Shown here: positions 42,642 through 52,130 of the stretch, in pieces
Layout: each line of letters opens with the position of its first letter
How positions within the stretch are numbered: the first letter of the stretch is position 1
DNA from: Bacteroidota bacterium
GTDB lineage: Bacteria > Bacteroidota > Bacteroidia > B-17B0 > Aurantibacillaceae
Direction of reading: 5' to 3'
NCBI GenBank assembly: GCA_017303905.1
Contig: JAFLBH010000001.1
Location: 721,809 to 785,808 of the forward strand
Length of the DNA stretch: 64,000 nucleotides
The notes under the pieces: generated by a model
The model's input: the letters and a program-made list of their open reading frames with translations, nothing else
Told to the model about the DNA's origin: nothing
Databases searched by the model: none
Made by a program: the position numbers and the translations under genes

Positions 42642-44852
42642 TTACTGTCCGAGTAATTTTTTTACTGTTTTCACATATTCATTATGGTGTGTGATGTAGC
42701 TGGCAAATTTATAATGAGAAACAGGTTTTTCTTTCATCCACTTATCGAATGTCTCTTCGCTCAGCCCAAGTTTTTTTAGCACGTAATTTTTATCTTCTAA
42801 GGTTTGTGGAATATCCCAAATGTTTGTTTTCATTTCTTGAAGAGCGTCTTCACGGGTAATTTGTCCAGAGCAAACCAAAGAAGAGAGATGCGCCTTTCGT
42901 TTATCAACATTAAACTTAACCGGAAGAATATAATTTTGATAGAAGCGGGTAAAAATAGATTCGTTATGTTTTCCGCCATAGTTTTTCCAATCCAATTTTT
43001 CCGCTAAAATTTTTTGAGCATCCATCTTGTTATAGTCCAGGTAATCCAGCAAGGCGATTACTTTTGTTTTTCTGAATTTTGCATGGTAGTATTGTTCGGC
43101 ATAACTCAGGTAAGGAAATGTCTTTATTTTACGTCTGCCGTACTTTTTATGAATGGATTTAATATTCAGCGAATCAAGTTTAAAGTGATACCAGCTGGTT
43201 GGTAAAATAAATTCTGTTGACGTGTTGTGACCTGTGAAAATATATTTCGTGTTATATTTTACGGAAGTTTTATAAAGCAAACCAATAATGGCTAAATCGG
43301 TGATTAGCTCTACATCAATTACGCCAGCGTGTAAAAACGAAATTTGTAAGTCCTTAAATTCCTCCCAATCAATGACACTTGTATATAAATCAACATTTAA
43401 TTTTTTAAGCAGCACCTCAATATTCTGACTAGCCGTTTCGCTATTCCAGCCATTATCGAAGTGAACAGCAAGCGGTCTTAGTCCTAATTCAACAAGTTTA
43501 TAAACTAAATAAGCGCTATCAGTTCCTCCGCTGATGCCCACAATGCAATCGTATTTTTTACCCGCACCCTCTAATTTTATTTTTTCAATGGTCGGTTTTA
43601 TTTTTTCAAGTGTATATTCATGAAGAGTAGATTCCTTCTGAACATAACTAAAATAATCGTTACAATAATTACAATGGCCTTCTTTATCAAAAAATATTTC
43701 AGGATCATTAGAGTTATCCATAATGCACCGGGAACATTGGTTATAGAAGAAAGGTAAATTTTTACGTATTTGCGCTGAGGAAAAGTACCGTGAGTTTTGT
43801 GCCGCTTTGTCTTTCCATTCTTTTAATAGAGCAGGCGAATCAAGTAACTTTTGCAAGATTGAGATTAGTTCATTTGCATGTGTATAATTAAACACGGAGC
43901 CCCTTAAATTTTCAGGGATGGTAAGGCTTGATGGTAATAAACCCGGCAACTCAAAACTCATCATATCATGTATAGCTGCTGTAGGCTTGGTTTTTCCTAT
44001 ATATTCTGTTGTACCGAGCGCTTTAAATTCAATGGTGGATGTTGATAGGACAATATCCGAGGTTTCCATTTCTTTTAAAAACATTTCAGGTACAATTTCC
44101 TTATCATTTCCAAAATAAGTAGCAATTCCAGGGTGAATAGCATTTGCCTCTTCTAGTTGACTGATCACCCATTTGCCATAATCTTCTAAAGCCTTCCCTG
44201 CAAAGGAAAATGTAATATTTGCTTTCTTTTTCGCGAAGTGCTTTATAACTTCGATTGCATTTTCGTAACGTCTTCTGTCTTTATGGATACTTCCGGGCAA
44301 AACTACTTTTAAAGTGTTATCGGATTTGGAATATTTCCTTACTTGCTTTTCATTAAAAATGGTAAATGGAATGTAAAGAAAGCGATACTTGCTGTACTTT
44401 TCTGAAGCTTCATTTTTAACGTAATTATAAATGAAATCTTCAACAGCAATATAGTCGAAGCTATTTACAATTTCTTGTTTTAATTTTCTTTCTTTAAAAG
44501 AATGTGGAGTTCTGTATCTAGCGTCTAACCAAAAATTAAGATTATGAATAGTAATTACTTTTTTGCAAGTAATGTTTTTCGAAATCTTTAATACTGCCTC
44601 AAACCCGTCAAAAACCGGACTCAACATCAGCACATCCATGTTTTTCTCATTACAGATACTTATAATTTCATCAGCCCCTTTTTCTAAACTATCGATAACA
44701 TGAAACGTACCCTTACATAATTCGGGTTGATATTGATGCATTTCTTTTTTTATACTTTCTGTAACAAAAAAGTAGATTTCATTGCCTTCAAAAACGGCCG
44801 ACTGCGTAAGACCGTATTGAAAATGATCTGTTTCTATGATGGCAACTTTCAT
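42642..44852 (-). CDS. Fusion: glycosyltransferase-like domain plus N-acetyl sugar amidotransferase (WbpG/PseA-like)
   Basis: A 736-residue two-part protein. Residues 1-365 look like a GT-B glycosyltransferase (LKVVLPGSIHKDRRRYENAI, then ITFSFAGKALEDYGKW, IVLSTSTIEFKALGTTEYIG). Residues 375-736 match the N-acetyl sugar amidotransferases WbpG/PseA: a CSRCIMDNSNDPEIFFD and CNYCNDYF zinc-like cluster, and an ATP-PPi loop CIVGISGGTDSAYLVYK near 436-443. Such enzymes make acetamidino sugars using ammonia from HisH/HisF-like partners, which are absent here. In other bacteria the two parts are separate proteins. It overlaps the flippase gene by four bases. Confidence 0.85.
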   Translation of the reverse strand: MKVAIIETDHFQYGLTQSAVFEGNEIYFFVTESIKKEMHQYQPELCKGTFHVIDSLEKGADEIISICNEKNMDVLMLSPVFDGFEAVLKISKNITCKKVITIHNLNFWLDARYRTPHSFKERKLKQEIVNSFDYIAVEDFIYNYVKNEASEKYSKYRFLYIPFTIFNEKQVRKYSKSDNTLKVVLPGSIHKDRRRYENAIEVIKHFAKKKANITFSFAGKALEDYGKWVISQLEEANAIHPGIATYFGNDKEIVPEMFLKEMETSDIVLSTSTIEFKALGTTEYIGKTKPTAAIHDMMSFELPGLLPSSLTIPENLRGSVFNYTHANELISILQKLLDSPALLKEWKDKAAQNSRYFSSAQIRKNLPFFYNQCSRCIMDNSNDPEIFFDKEGHCNYCNDYFSYVQKESTLHEYTLEKIKPTIEKIKLEGAGKKYDCIVGISGGTDSAYLVYKLVELGLRPLAVHFDNGWNSETASQNIEVLLKKLNVDLYTSVIDWEEFKDLQISFLHAGVIDVELITDLAIIGLLYKTSVKYNTKYIFTGHNTSTEFILPTSWYHFKLDSLNIKSIHKKYGRRKIKTFPYLSYAEQYYHAKFRKTKVIALLDYLDYNKMDAQKILAEKLDWKNYGGKHNESIFTRFYQNYILPVKFNVDKRKAHLSSLVCSGQITREDALQEMKTNIWDIPQTLEDKNYVLKKLGLSEETFDKWMKEKPVSHYKFASYITHHNEYVKTVKKLLGQ

Positions 44853-46180
44853 TTAGTTCTGGAGGATAGTAGGTGTATAACCTGACGAACATCGCCCGGT
44901 AACGGTATAAATAAATTGAGCGTTCTTTTTTTAGTGTGATTAATCACAAATAAATATGTTACTACAAATATAGCGAAGTAACTCAATGTTGTTGCAATAG
45001 CAGCCCCATAGATTCCAAGTTGTGGAATTAACCATAAGTCGAGTATTAATGTAAATATTAAGCCAATAGAACAGGCAGTTATATTATAAATGTTACGGTT
45101 GGATGAAACAACATATATAGAGAATACCTGTGTAATACAGGAAAATAACATGCCCGGCAAGATAACCTGAAAAGGTATCACAGTACTTTCAAATTCAGAG
45201 CCATACATAAATGGAATTATCCATGCCGAAAGCAAATACCCTATAAATGTAATCAGGAAGAATAAGGCAAAACACAAACGGCTTACTTTGATAAAGGTTT
45301 CCGTTCTTTCAGTCTCGCTTTTACCGGAAAGGTTGGGAAGCATAACAGACGCTATTGTAACCGCCAAAAATAAAATGATTTGATTAATATTGGCAGCAAG
45401 TGAGTAATAACTAAGCTCTTTATCATTCAAATAATGATTTACAATCCACAAATCGAGGCGGTAATTAAAAAAATTAATAAACATGCCTATATAAATGGAG
45501 GTGTTATAACTTATGAATGTTTTAAATTGATTTTTAAAATCAAAATTAAAATCAGGTTTAAGAGCAATGTTTCTACTATAATTATATAACCATAAAAGTG
45601 AGTTAATCAACAATACGGATATTGTTATGCCTAGGATTGTATTAAACCTTTCAATTGCAGATTTCGTTTCAGATTCGAACATAAAGAACAAAGATGTGAA
45701 GGCTAACACGTTAATGATACTATTCGTTAATGCTATAAAGTTGATTGTGTTGAATTTGGAATGTGCCTGGAAAACAGCACCAAGTATGCTGTTAAGAAAG
45801 GATAATAGAAACATTATAAACAAAGCCATTAAATAAACAGGTGAGGTATAGCCTTCCGGTAGAAAAAAACTACCCGCATCAGTTAAACTACTTATGATAA
45901 GAAGGCCAATTAATAATAATGAGCATACACCAAAAACCGATATCGCCATGCCTATAACATACCTCTCATTAATTTTTTTCGATGAAATGAAATAAACAAT
46001 ACCTGTTTGTATGCCCAGTGAAAAAACCAAAACAAATAGCTGAGCGTTGGCCTGAAAAAGTGAAAACACACCCTTGCCTTCATCGCCTAAAATTCGTGTA
46101 GAAAAAACCCCACTTAGTACGCCCAAAATAAACACAGGAACTTGCGTTAGGACGGATGAGATAAGATGTTTACTTAGCAT
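44849..46180 (-). CDS. Oligosaccharide flippase, Wzx type
   Basis: A 443-residue protein with 12-14 predicted membrane helices. It opens SSVLTQVPVFILGVLSGVFS and TRILGDEGKGVFSLFQANAQ, which resembles the polysaccharide export MATE/MVF family; the C-terminus has LIPQLGIYGAAIATTLSYFA. Wzx flippases move undecaprenyl-linked repeat units across the inner membrane before polymerisation. Its position next to sugar-modifying and transferase genes supports that job. Confidence 0.9.
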   Translation of the reverse strand: MLSKHLISSVLTQVPVFILGVLSGVFSTRILGDEGKGVFSLFQANAQLFVLVFSLGIQTGIVYFISSKKINERYVIGMAISVFGVCSLLLIGLLIISSLTDAGSFFLPEGYTSPVYLMALFIMFLLSFLNSILGAVFQAHSKFNTINFIALTNSIINVLAFTSLFFMFESETKSAIERFNTILGITISVLLINSLLWLYNYSRNIALKPDFNFDFKNQFKTFISYNTSIYIGMFINFFNYRLDLWIVNHYLNDKELSYYSLAANINQIILFLAVTIASVMLPNLSGKSETERTETFIKVSRLCFALFFLITFIGYLLSAWIIPFMYGSEFESTVIPFQVILPGMLFSCITQVFSIYVVSSNRNIYNITACSIGLIFTLILDLWLIPQLGIYGAAIATTLSYFAIFVVTYLFVINHTKKRTLNLFIPLPGDVRQVIHLLSSRTK

Positions 46181-46196
46181 AGAGTGCTATACATAC

Positions 46197-46204
46197 CAAA
46201 TCTA
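46197..46204 (-). promoter_or_regulatory. Possible -7 promoter box for the flippase operon
   Basis: TAGATTTG on the minus strand matches TAnnTTTG and ends 17 bases before the flippase ATG at 46180. A -33 element is not clear. Confidence 0.4.
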
Positions 46205-46252
46205 CAAAAATATTTGTGCATTCCCTCAGGCTTCAACTTTAATTTCTTTTTT

Positions 46253-46260
46253 TAAATTTG
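46253..46260 (+). promoter_or_regulatory. Possible -7 promoter box for the epimerase gene
   Basis: TAAATTTG matches TAnnTTTG. It contains the TTG that would begin a longer epimerase frame, which supports the ATG at 46282 as the real start. Confidence 0.4.
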
Positions 46261-46281
46261 TTTAGTACTAAATTCAATTTT

Positions 46282-47283
46282 ATGGCAAAATCGTTGGTAA
46301 CCGGGGGTGCAGGTTTTATTGGGGCACACGTAACGAATTCCCTACTTAAAATGGGTCATCAGGTAGTTGTACTCGACGACCTAAGCGGTGGGTTTGAGGA
46401 AAACGTGAATCCAAAGGCTAAATTTATTAAAGGCTCTATCAACGATAATCCACTGCTCGAAAAGTTGTTTGCCGAGGAAAAATTCGATTATGTGTACCAT
46501 TTGGCGGCCTATGCTGCCGAGGGATTAAGTCATTTTATCAAAAGGTTTAACTATAACAATAACGTACTGGGAAGCATTAACCTCATTAATCAAGCGGTTC
46601 TTCATAAAATCAAATGCTTTGTTTTTACTTCTTCTATTGCTGTTTATGGGAAGGGACAATTACCAATGCGAGAGGATATGGTGCCGATGCCGGAAGATCC
46701 TTATGGTATTGCAAAATATTCGGTGGAGATGGATTTAAAGGTAACTCACGAAATGTTTGGTTTGAATTATGTTATTTTCCGTCCGCACAATGTATATGGC
46801 GAATATCAAAACCTGGGCGACCGCTACCGCAACGTAGTAGGCATTTTCATGAATCAATTAATGCAGGGAAAACCATTAACAATATTTGGAGATGGAAGTC
46901 AAACCCGTGCCTTTAGTTACATCGATGATGTAGCGCCACATATCGCAAAGTGCGTTGAAATTAAAGAGGCCTACAACGAGGTTTTTAATATTGGAGGAGA
47001 TGTAGATTATTCCGTGAAGCAATTGGCCGAGGAAGTTACTAAGGCAATGAATCTTAGTCAGCCAATCCGTTTTTTAGAAGCACGTAATGAAGTGCAACAT
47101 GCTTATTCTGATCACTCAAAAAGTAAAAAAGTGTTCGGCATTAACGACAAAGATTTTGTTTCATTAAGTAACGGTCTGCAAAAAATGGCAGCCTGGGCTA
47201 AAAAAACCGGCATCAAAAAGAGTAAAAAGTTCGACAACATTGAAATAACCGAAAAGTTACCTAAGATTTGGTTGGAGGATTAA
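46282..47283 (+). CDS. NAD-dependent epimerase/dehydratase (UDP-sugar)
   Basis: A 333-residue extended SDR protein. NAD binding is at VTGGAGFIGAHV near the N-terminus; the catalytic S and Y-x-x-x-K are in FTSSIAVYG and PEDPYGIAKYSVEMD; FRPHNVYGEYQNLGDRYRNV and DGSQTRAFSYIDDVA are typical of UDP-sugar 4-epimerases of the GalE/WbpP group. It is distinct from the other GalE in the window. It probably supplies a sugar precursor for the polysaccharide cluster, but may be more general as rdgB follows it by six bases. Confidence 0.88.
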   Translation: MAKSLVTGGAGFIGAHVTNSLLKMGHQVVVLDDLSGGFEENVNPKAKFIKGSINDNPLLEKLFAEEKFDYVYHLAAYAAEGLSHFIKRFNYNNNVLGSINLINQAVLHKIKCFVFTSSIAVYGKGQLPMREDMVPMPEDPYGIAKYSVEMDLKVTHEMFGLNYVIFRPHNVYGEYQNLGDRYRNVVGIFMNQLMQGKPLTIFGDGSQTRAFSYIDDVAPHIAKCVEIKEAYNEVFNIGGDVDYSVKQLAEEVTKAMNLSQPIRFLEARNEVQHAYSDHSKSKKVFGINDKDFVSLSNGLQKMAAWAKKTGIKKSKKFDNIEITEKLPKIWLED

Positions 47284-47289
47284 ATCGAA

Positions 47290-47874
47290 ATGGAATTAGT
47301 CTTTGTAACCGCCAACGCTCACAAGGCTGCCGAAGTTCAGAAGGTAGTCAGTACAGCGATAAAAATAGTTAGTTTAAAAGACATCAATTGCAATGATGAT
47401 ATTGAGGAAACAGCCACTACCTTCCAAGGTAACGCCCTCCTAAAAGCAAAGCACGTCTATAACAAATACAACAAAAATTGTTTTGCCGATGACTCCGGTC
47501 TTGAAGTCGAAGCGCTTAACAATGAACCGGGTGTTTTTTCAGCGCGCTATGCAGGCGTACCAAAAAGTGATGAAAAAAACACCGCAAAGCTCTTAAAAAA
47601 TCTGGAAGGCATTGAAAATCGTAAAGCCCGCTTCAGAACGGTTATCGCTTTAATTTTGGATGGTAAAGAATATTTGTTTGAGGGAATAATTGAGGGCACG
47701 ATTGCACAACAACCCATAGGGACTAATGGTTTTGGCTACGATCCCGTCTTCATTCCCGCAGGTTATACCAAAACTTTTGCCCAAATGACAGCCGAGGAAA
47801 AAAATCAAATTTCGCACCGGGCTATTGCGGTTTCAAAAATGAATGAATTTTTGAAAGCTCAGAATAAATCGTAA
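47290..47874 (+). CDS. rdgB: Non-canonical purine NTP pyrophosphatase, RdgB/HAM1
   Basis: A 194-residue enzyme that hydrolyses ITP, dITP and XTP to keep them out of nucleic acids. VFVTANAHKAAEVQKVV opens the protein; ETATTFQGNALLKAK, FADDSGLEVEALNNEPGVFS and GFGYDPVFIPAGYTKTFAQM complete the family pattern. The family size is 190-200 residues. It starts six bases after the epimerase stop. Confidence 0.96.
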   Translation: MELVFVTANAHKAAEVQKVVSTAIKIVSLKDINCNDDIEETATTFQGNALLKAKHVYNKYNKNCFADDSGLEVEALNNEPGVFSARYAGVPKSDEKNTAKLLKNLEGIENRKARFRTVIALILDGKEYLFEGIIEGTIAQQPIGTNGFGYDPVFIPAGYTKTFAQMTAEEKNQISHRAIAVSKMNEFLKAQNKS

Positions 47875-47892
47875 ATTGTAGGTAAAACAACA

Positions 47893-49314
47893 ATGAAAAA
47901 ATTCCTCATCTATTTTTGTTTTATTTATGAGTTTGCCATCTCGCAATGTGTTCAACCCGTAAATTTTCAATTGCAAAAGGATATCCCTATGACTTTTCCA
48001 ACATTGCAAATTAACCTAACGGCCAGACGAGACACCGCAGCATTAAAGCCGTTTCTATATGTATGCGCGAAGGGAAGTGGATTGATAATTTACAATATTA
48101 GTACAGTTACTTCTCCAACTTTGGTTGCAACAATTGGCATTTCTTCATTGCAAAATTTGCATGTCATGAATTGTACGCAGAGTGGGAATTATTTATATCT
48201 AGCCTTGGGTGATCATTTTAGTGCAACGGCGCAAAAATCAGGAATGGCAATTGTTAATATTAGTAATCCTGCGTCACCAACCGTAACCTCTACCTATACC
48301 TATAACGCAACAAGTGGTGCAGGTCATGTCGCCATTGAAGGTAATTACGCTTACTTATCTGCGATGCAAAATGGAGTAATTGTACTTGATATCAGCAATA
48401 AATCTAACATTGCTTTTGTTTCGGTATTTAAACCAAGTGTTCATTTTCCAAAACCAAATCCCAACGGCTCGGAACTACTCAAAATTAATGCGCGGCAAAT
48501 TGTTGCTAAAAGCAATGTTCTTTACTTAAGTTATGACGCAGGAGGTGTTCGTGTGATTGATGCAACGAACAAGTTATCTTTGAAAGAAACCGGTAAGTAT
48601 TCAAATCCGGCCATCATTAACAAAGCACGCGCATACAATAATCTAATCTTGAATGATACGCTGGTTTATGTTGCTGCAGATTATTGCGGCATGGAAATTC
48701 TTAATGTAAAAGATACCTCAAATATTACACAAATAGGATGGTGGAATCCATGGAAGTGCGAAACTTCTTCTAATAACTGGGTCAATAGCATTGGACATAC
48801 CAACGAAATTGAATTTGACAACAATTGTAATTTGGTTTTCATGAGCGCGGGAAGAAGTGACCTGTTTGCCGTTAATGTTTCAAATCCTTCCTTGCCTGAT
48901 TCATGTTCAAGATTCGGAATACCAACAGATAGTCTTGGAAGTTGGGGAATTGGAAGGTATAAAAATCAGATCTATGTATCTTACCTAATAACGGGAATTC
49001 CCTTTTATGCCAATTGGGGAGGCACCAAAATAATTACTTATAACAACAATTGTACGGTTGGAATCAGCGAATTGGAAAATGATGGGAAGGGTGCACTGTA
49101 TCCAAACCCTGTATCAAATGAACTTTTTATAAAATCACAATGGTTTGTACAGCAAGGTTCATTTCAGTATAAAGTGATGAATGCGGTAGGTCAAATTTGC
49201 ATGACAGGTATAGTAGACAAATCCATTGATGTGAGTGCATTACCTTCCGGAATTTACATTATTGAGATTAATGTTAAGGGTAATTGTTTCCATCAAAGGT
49301 TTGTAAAGGACTAA
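47893..49314 (+). CDS. LVIVD-repeat secreted protein with T9SS type A sorting domain
   Basis: A 473-residue exported protein. After a signal peptide (FCFIYEFAISQ) come several LVIVD-like beta-propeller repeats (GLIIYNISTVTSPTLVATIG, GMAIVNISNPASPTVTST, GVIVLDISNKSNIAFVSVFK, GVRVIDATNKLSLKETGKY, GMEILNVKDTSNITQIGWW). The last 75 residues (ALYPNPVSNELFIKSQ ... GIYIIEINVKGN) are a T9SS type A domain. Function is unknown; LVIVD propellers are found on many Bacteroidota surface proteins. Confidence 0.88.
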   Translation: MKKFLIYFCFIYEFAISQCVQPVNFQLQKDIPMTFPTLQINLTARRDTAALKPFLYVCAKGSGLIIYNISTVTSPTLVATIGISSLQNLHVMNCTQSGNYLYLALGDHFSATAQKSGMAIVNISNPASPTVTSTYTYNATSGAGHVAIEGNYAYLSAMQNGVIVLDISNKSNIAFVSVFKPSVHFPKPNPNGSELLKINARQIVAKSNVLYLSYDAGGVRVIDATNKLSLKETGKYSNPAIINKARAYNNLILNDTLVYVAADYCGMEILNVKDTSNITQIGWWNPWKCETSSNNWVNSIGHTNEIEFDNNCNLVFMSAGRSDLFAVNVSNPSLPDSCSRFGIPTDSLGSWGIGRYKNQIYVSYLITGIPFYANWGGTKIITYNNNCTVGISELENDGKGALYPNPVSNELFIKSQWFVQQGSFQYKVMNAVGQICMTGIVDKSIDVSALPSGIYIIEINVKGNCFHQRFVKD

Positions 49315-49422
49315 ATTGTTAATTAGTCCGTTAATTACTTCTTTTCTCGTACCCAAAAATCCAGCATTTAAAACTTGAAATTTAATGAGGCAGAATTATG
49401 CCCTTAATACGCTATTGAACTT

Positions 49423-52107
49423 ATGTCAAAATTAAAAGTCGGAATTATTTTTGGTGGTCGCTCTAAAGAACGTGAAATCTCTTTTGCCGGCGGCCGTACT
49501 GTTTACGATAACTTGAACAAATCTATTTTTGAAGCGATTCCTTTATTTGTAGATTCATTCGGAAATTTTGTATTACTCGATTGGCAATTTGTTTACAAGG
49601 GTACTGTTCGTGATTTCTATCCGCCGGTTGAATTTTTACCGGCTAACAATTCAGAGTTTCAATTTTACGCAGAGAATTTGGGAAATCTCTCGGTGGCACA
49701 ACAAGACGAATTGATTTCTAAAATTGGTAAGAAAGTAAAAGTGGATGAACTCAAGTCCTTAATTGATTTTGCGTTTTTATGTTTGCATGGTCCTTATGGC
49801 GAGGATGGCCGCATACAAGGTTTATTCGAATATTTAAGTATTCCTTATTCAGGCTCCGGCATTTTACCTTCAGCTATTGGCATTGATAAATCCGTGCAAA
49901 AAAAGCTGATGGTGCAAGCCGGATTTAATTCTCCTTCATTTTTTACAATTGATAGAAATGCGTGGATAAAGGGCGAGTGTAAAGGCGTGTGGGATAAGGC
50001 TAAAAAAGAGATTGGTTTCCCAATGGTAATTAAGCCTGCTAATCAAGGATCATCCATTGGCGTGACCATTTTAATGAAGGATAATGAAGTGGAATTTATG
50101 TCGGCCGTTGAAAAGGCGTTATTTACAAAATGGATCGACGCAACAGAATGGAATAAATTAAATGAGCGTGAGAAGATAGATTTTGTACGGCATTTAACGG
50201 ATATCCGTGAAGGCATTGGATTACCAATATCAATTGATAATGAAGAGTTAGTTTATGACCCAAATACTTTAATTGAAAGCCTGAATAAACATTTAAAATC
50301 AAAAGAAGGTTGTGTACTGGAAAGTTTAGATGGCGAAAGCACAGTTTTAGTTGAAGGGTTCATTGATGGAAAGGAATTTAGTTGCATTGTTTTGGAAGAT
50401 GAAAATGAAAAAGCAATCGCGCTTCCACCTACCGAAATACGAAAAGGTAAAGAGCTATTTGATTACCGCAGTAAATACATGCCGGGACTTTCGCGCAAGA
50501 TTACACCAATTGATTTGCCGGATGAGCAAATCAATGCCATTCGAAAAGAGTGCGAAAAGTTGTTTTACGCCCTTAATTTCGATGTATACGCACGTATTGA
50601 TGGTTTTTTAAGTAAGGATGGGAAAATATTTTTGAATGATCCGAATACAACTTCAGGCATGATGCCTTCCTCTTTTTTCTTTCATCAGGCAGCGGAAATC
50701 GGATTGAATCCTTCGCAGTTTTTAACTTATATAATACGGACTTCGCTGGCAAAGCGCATTAAAAATTCAAAAGGTGCAAGAATCTATGATGCACACTTAA
50801 AGCAGCTAGATCAAAGCATTAAGAATGAAAAATCGGCAGGAAGTAATAAAGTAAAAGTAGCAGTTATCTTAGGTGGTTATTCTTCCGAACGACATATTTC
50901 TGTAGAGAGCGGACGAAACATTTATGAGAAGTTGGCTTCTTCAGAGAAGTATGCGCCAATTCCTGTTTTCTTAACAGGTGATCATGATAATCACCTCATG
51001 TATAAATTGCCGATTAATTTATTGTTGAAGGATAATGCAGATGATATCAAAGAGAAAATAAACAACTATAAGGTTCATCCTATCATCAATCAGATTATAA
51101 AAGAATGTAATACCGTAACTGAAAAATATTCTTCTGCTTCCAATTTAGAAGCCCCGCAATTGCTAACCTATTCTGATTTGGCGAAGCAAGTGAAGCAGGT
51201 ATTTATTGCTTTACATGGTCGTCCGGGTGAAGATGGTTCTGTTCAGGAAAAACTAGAGGCTGTTGGTTTAACGTATAACGGTTCTGATAAGAGCAGTTCT
51301 GAAATTACCATCGATAAATACCGTACCAATGAGATTTTGATGAAGAATGGTTTTTTGGTTGCAAAACATATGCTCATTACGGCGGATGATTGGAAGAAAA
51401 ATAAGGAGAATTTGAAAACTGTATTAGCCAATGATTACAAATATCCATTTATTGCAAAACCGGTTGATGACGGATGTAGCAGTGCAGTGAAAAAAATAAA
51501 ATCCTTCGAAGAATTTGAAGCATTTGCAACATTAATGTTTCGCGCAAGCGAAGATTTGGATTTAAAAGCCGCAGAGACATTACACATTAAACCAAAAGAA
51601 GAGTTTCCAATCAAAACCGTTATTTTGGTGGAAGAACTGATTTCAAAAAATGGCGCCAAGCACTTTTTAGAAATTACCGGAGGCATGCTTACTAAGTTTA
51701 ATGCTAAAGGAGAATTAGAATACGAAGTTTTTGAAGCATCGGAAGCCTTAGCGGAAGGAGACATTTTAAGTTTGGAAGAAAAGTTTTTAGCGGGACAAGG
51801 ACAAAACATTACACCGGCTCGTTATGCCAAGGATGTTAAAGAAAGACAGCTGATTTCCGATCAGGTAAAGCAAGCTTTAGGTGGTGCTGCTAAAGCATTA
51901 AACGTGCAAGGTTATTGTCGTATCGATGCGTTTGTAAGAGTGTTTGATGGTCCGCGTGCTGAAGTTATTTTTATAGAAGTAAATTCATTACCGGGTATGA
52001 CACCTGCCACTTGTATTTATCATCAGGCAGCCATCAATCAGTATAAACCTTACGAGTTTATTGATAGAATATTGGATTTCGGACAAAAGCGTTTTGCGAA
52101 GGCGTAA
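49423..52107 (+). CDS. ddl: Double-length D-alanine--D-alanine ligase (two Ddl-like ATP-grasp units)
   Basis: An 894-residue protein made of two Ddl-like units. Unit 1 (about 1-465) starts VGIIFGGRSKEREISFAGGR and has FLCLHGPYGEDGRIQGLFEY. Unit 2 (about 485-894) starts VAVILGGYSSERHISVESGR and has FIALHGRPGEDGSVQEKLEA. At the metal site, unit 2 keeps EVNSLPGMTP, while unit 1 has DPNTTSGMMP, an aspartate for the glutamate and a lost proline. Unit 1 also has an insert of about 70 residues (near 230-300) in its ATP-grasp part. Standard Ddl enzymes are 300-370 residues. One unit may be catalytic and the other structural or altered; or both act. Confidence 0.85.
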   Translation: MSKLKVGIIFGGRSKEREISFAGGRTVYDNLNKSIFEAIPLFVDSFGNFVLLDWQFVYKGTVRDFYPPVEFLPANNSEFQFYAENLGNLSVAQQDELISKIGKKVKVDELKSLIDFAFLCLHGPYGEDGRIQGLFEYLSIPYSGSGILPSAIGIDKSVQKKLMVQAGFNSPSFFTIDRNAWIKGECKGVWDKAKKEIGFPMVIKPANQGSSIGVTILMKDNEVEFMSAVEKALFTKWIDATEWNKLNEREKIDFVRHLTDIREGIGLPISIDNEELVYDPNTLIESLNKHLKSKEGCVLESLDGESTVLVEGFIDGKEFSCIVLEDENEKAIALPPTEIRKGKELFDYRSKYMPGLSRKITPIDLPDEQINAIRKECEKLFYALNFDVYARIDGFLSKDGKIFLNDPNTTSGMMPSSFFFHQAAEIGLNPSQFLTYIIRTSLAKRIKNSKGARIYDAHLKQLDQSIKNEKSAGSNKVKVAVILGGYSSERHISVESGRNIYEKLASSEKYAPIPVFLTGDHDNHLMYKLPINLLLKDNADDIKEKINNYKVHPIINQIIKECNTVTEKYSSASNLEAPQLLTYSDLAKQVKQVFIALHGRPGEDGSVQEKLEAVGLTYNGSDKSSSEITIDKYRTNEILMKNGFLVAKHMLITADDWKKNKENLKTVLANDYKYPFIAKPVDDGCSSAVKKIKSFEEFEAFATLMFRASEDLDLKAAETLHIKPKEEFPIKTVILVEELISKNGAKHFLEITGGMLTKFNAKGELEYEVFEASEALAEGDILSLEEKFLAGQGQNITPARYAKDVKERQLISDQVKQALGGAAKALNVQGYCRIDAFVRVFDGPRAEVIFIEVNSLPGMTPATCIYHQAAINQYKPYEFIDRILDFGQKRFAKA

Positions 52108-52124
52108 TTGATTTTGTATATTTG
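52093..52124 (+). promoter_or_regulatory. Bacteroidota-type promoter
   Basis: TTTG (52093-52096) and TATATTTG (52117-52124) are spaced by 20 bases, a full consensus match. The porP ATG at 52131 comes only six bases later, so the transcript may have almost no leader, or translation may start at the second ATG at 52137. Confidence 0.6.
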
Positions 52125-52130
52125 ATAGAC

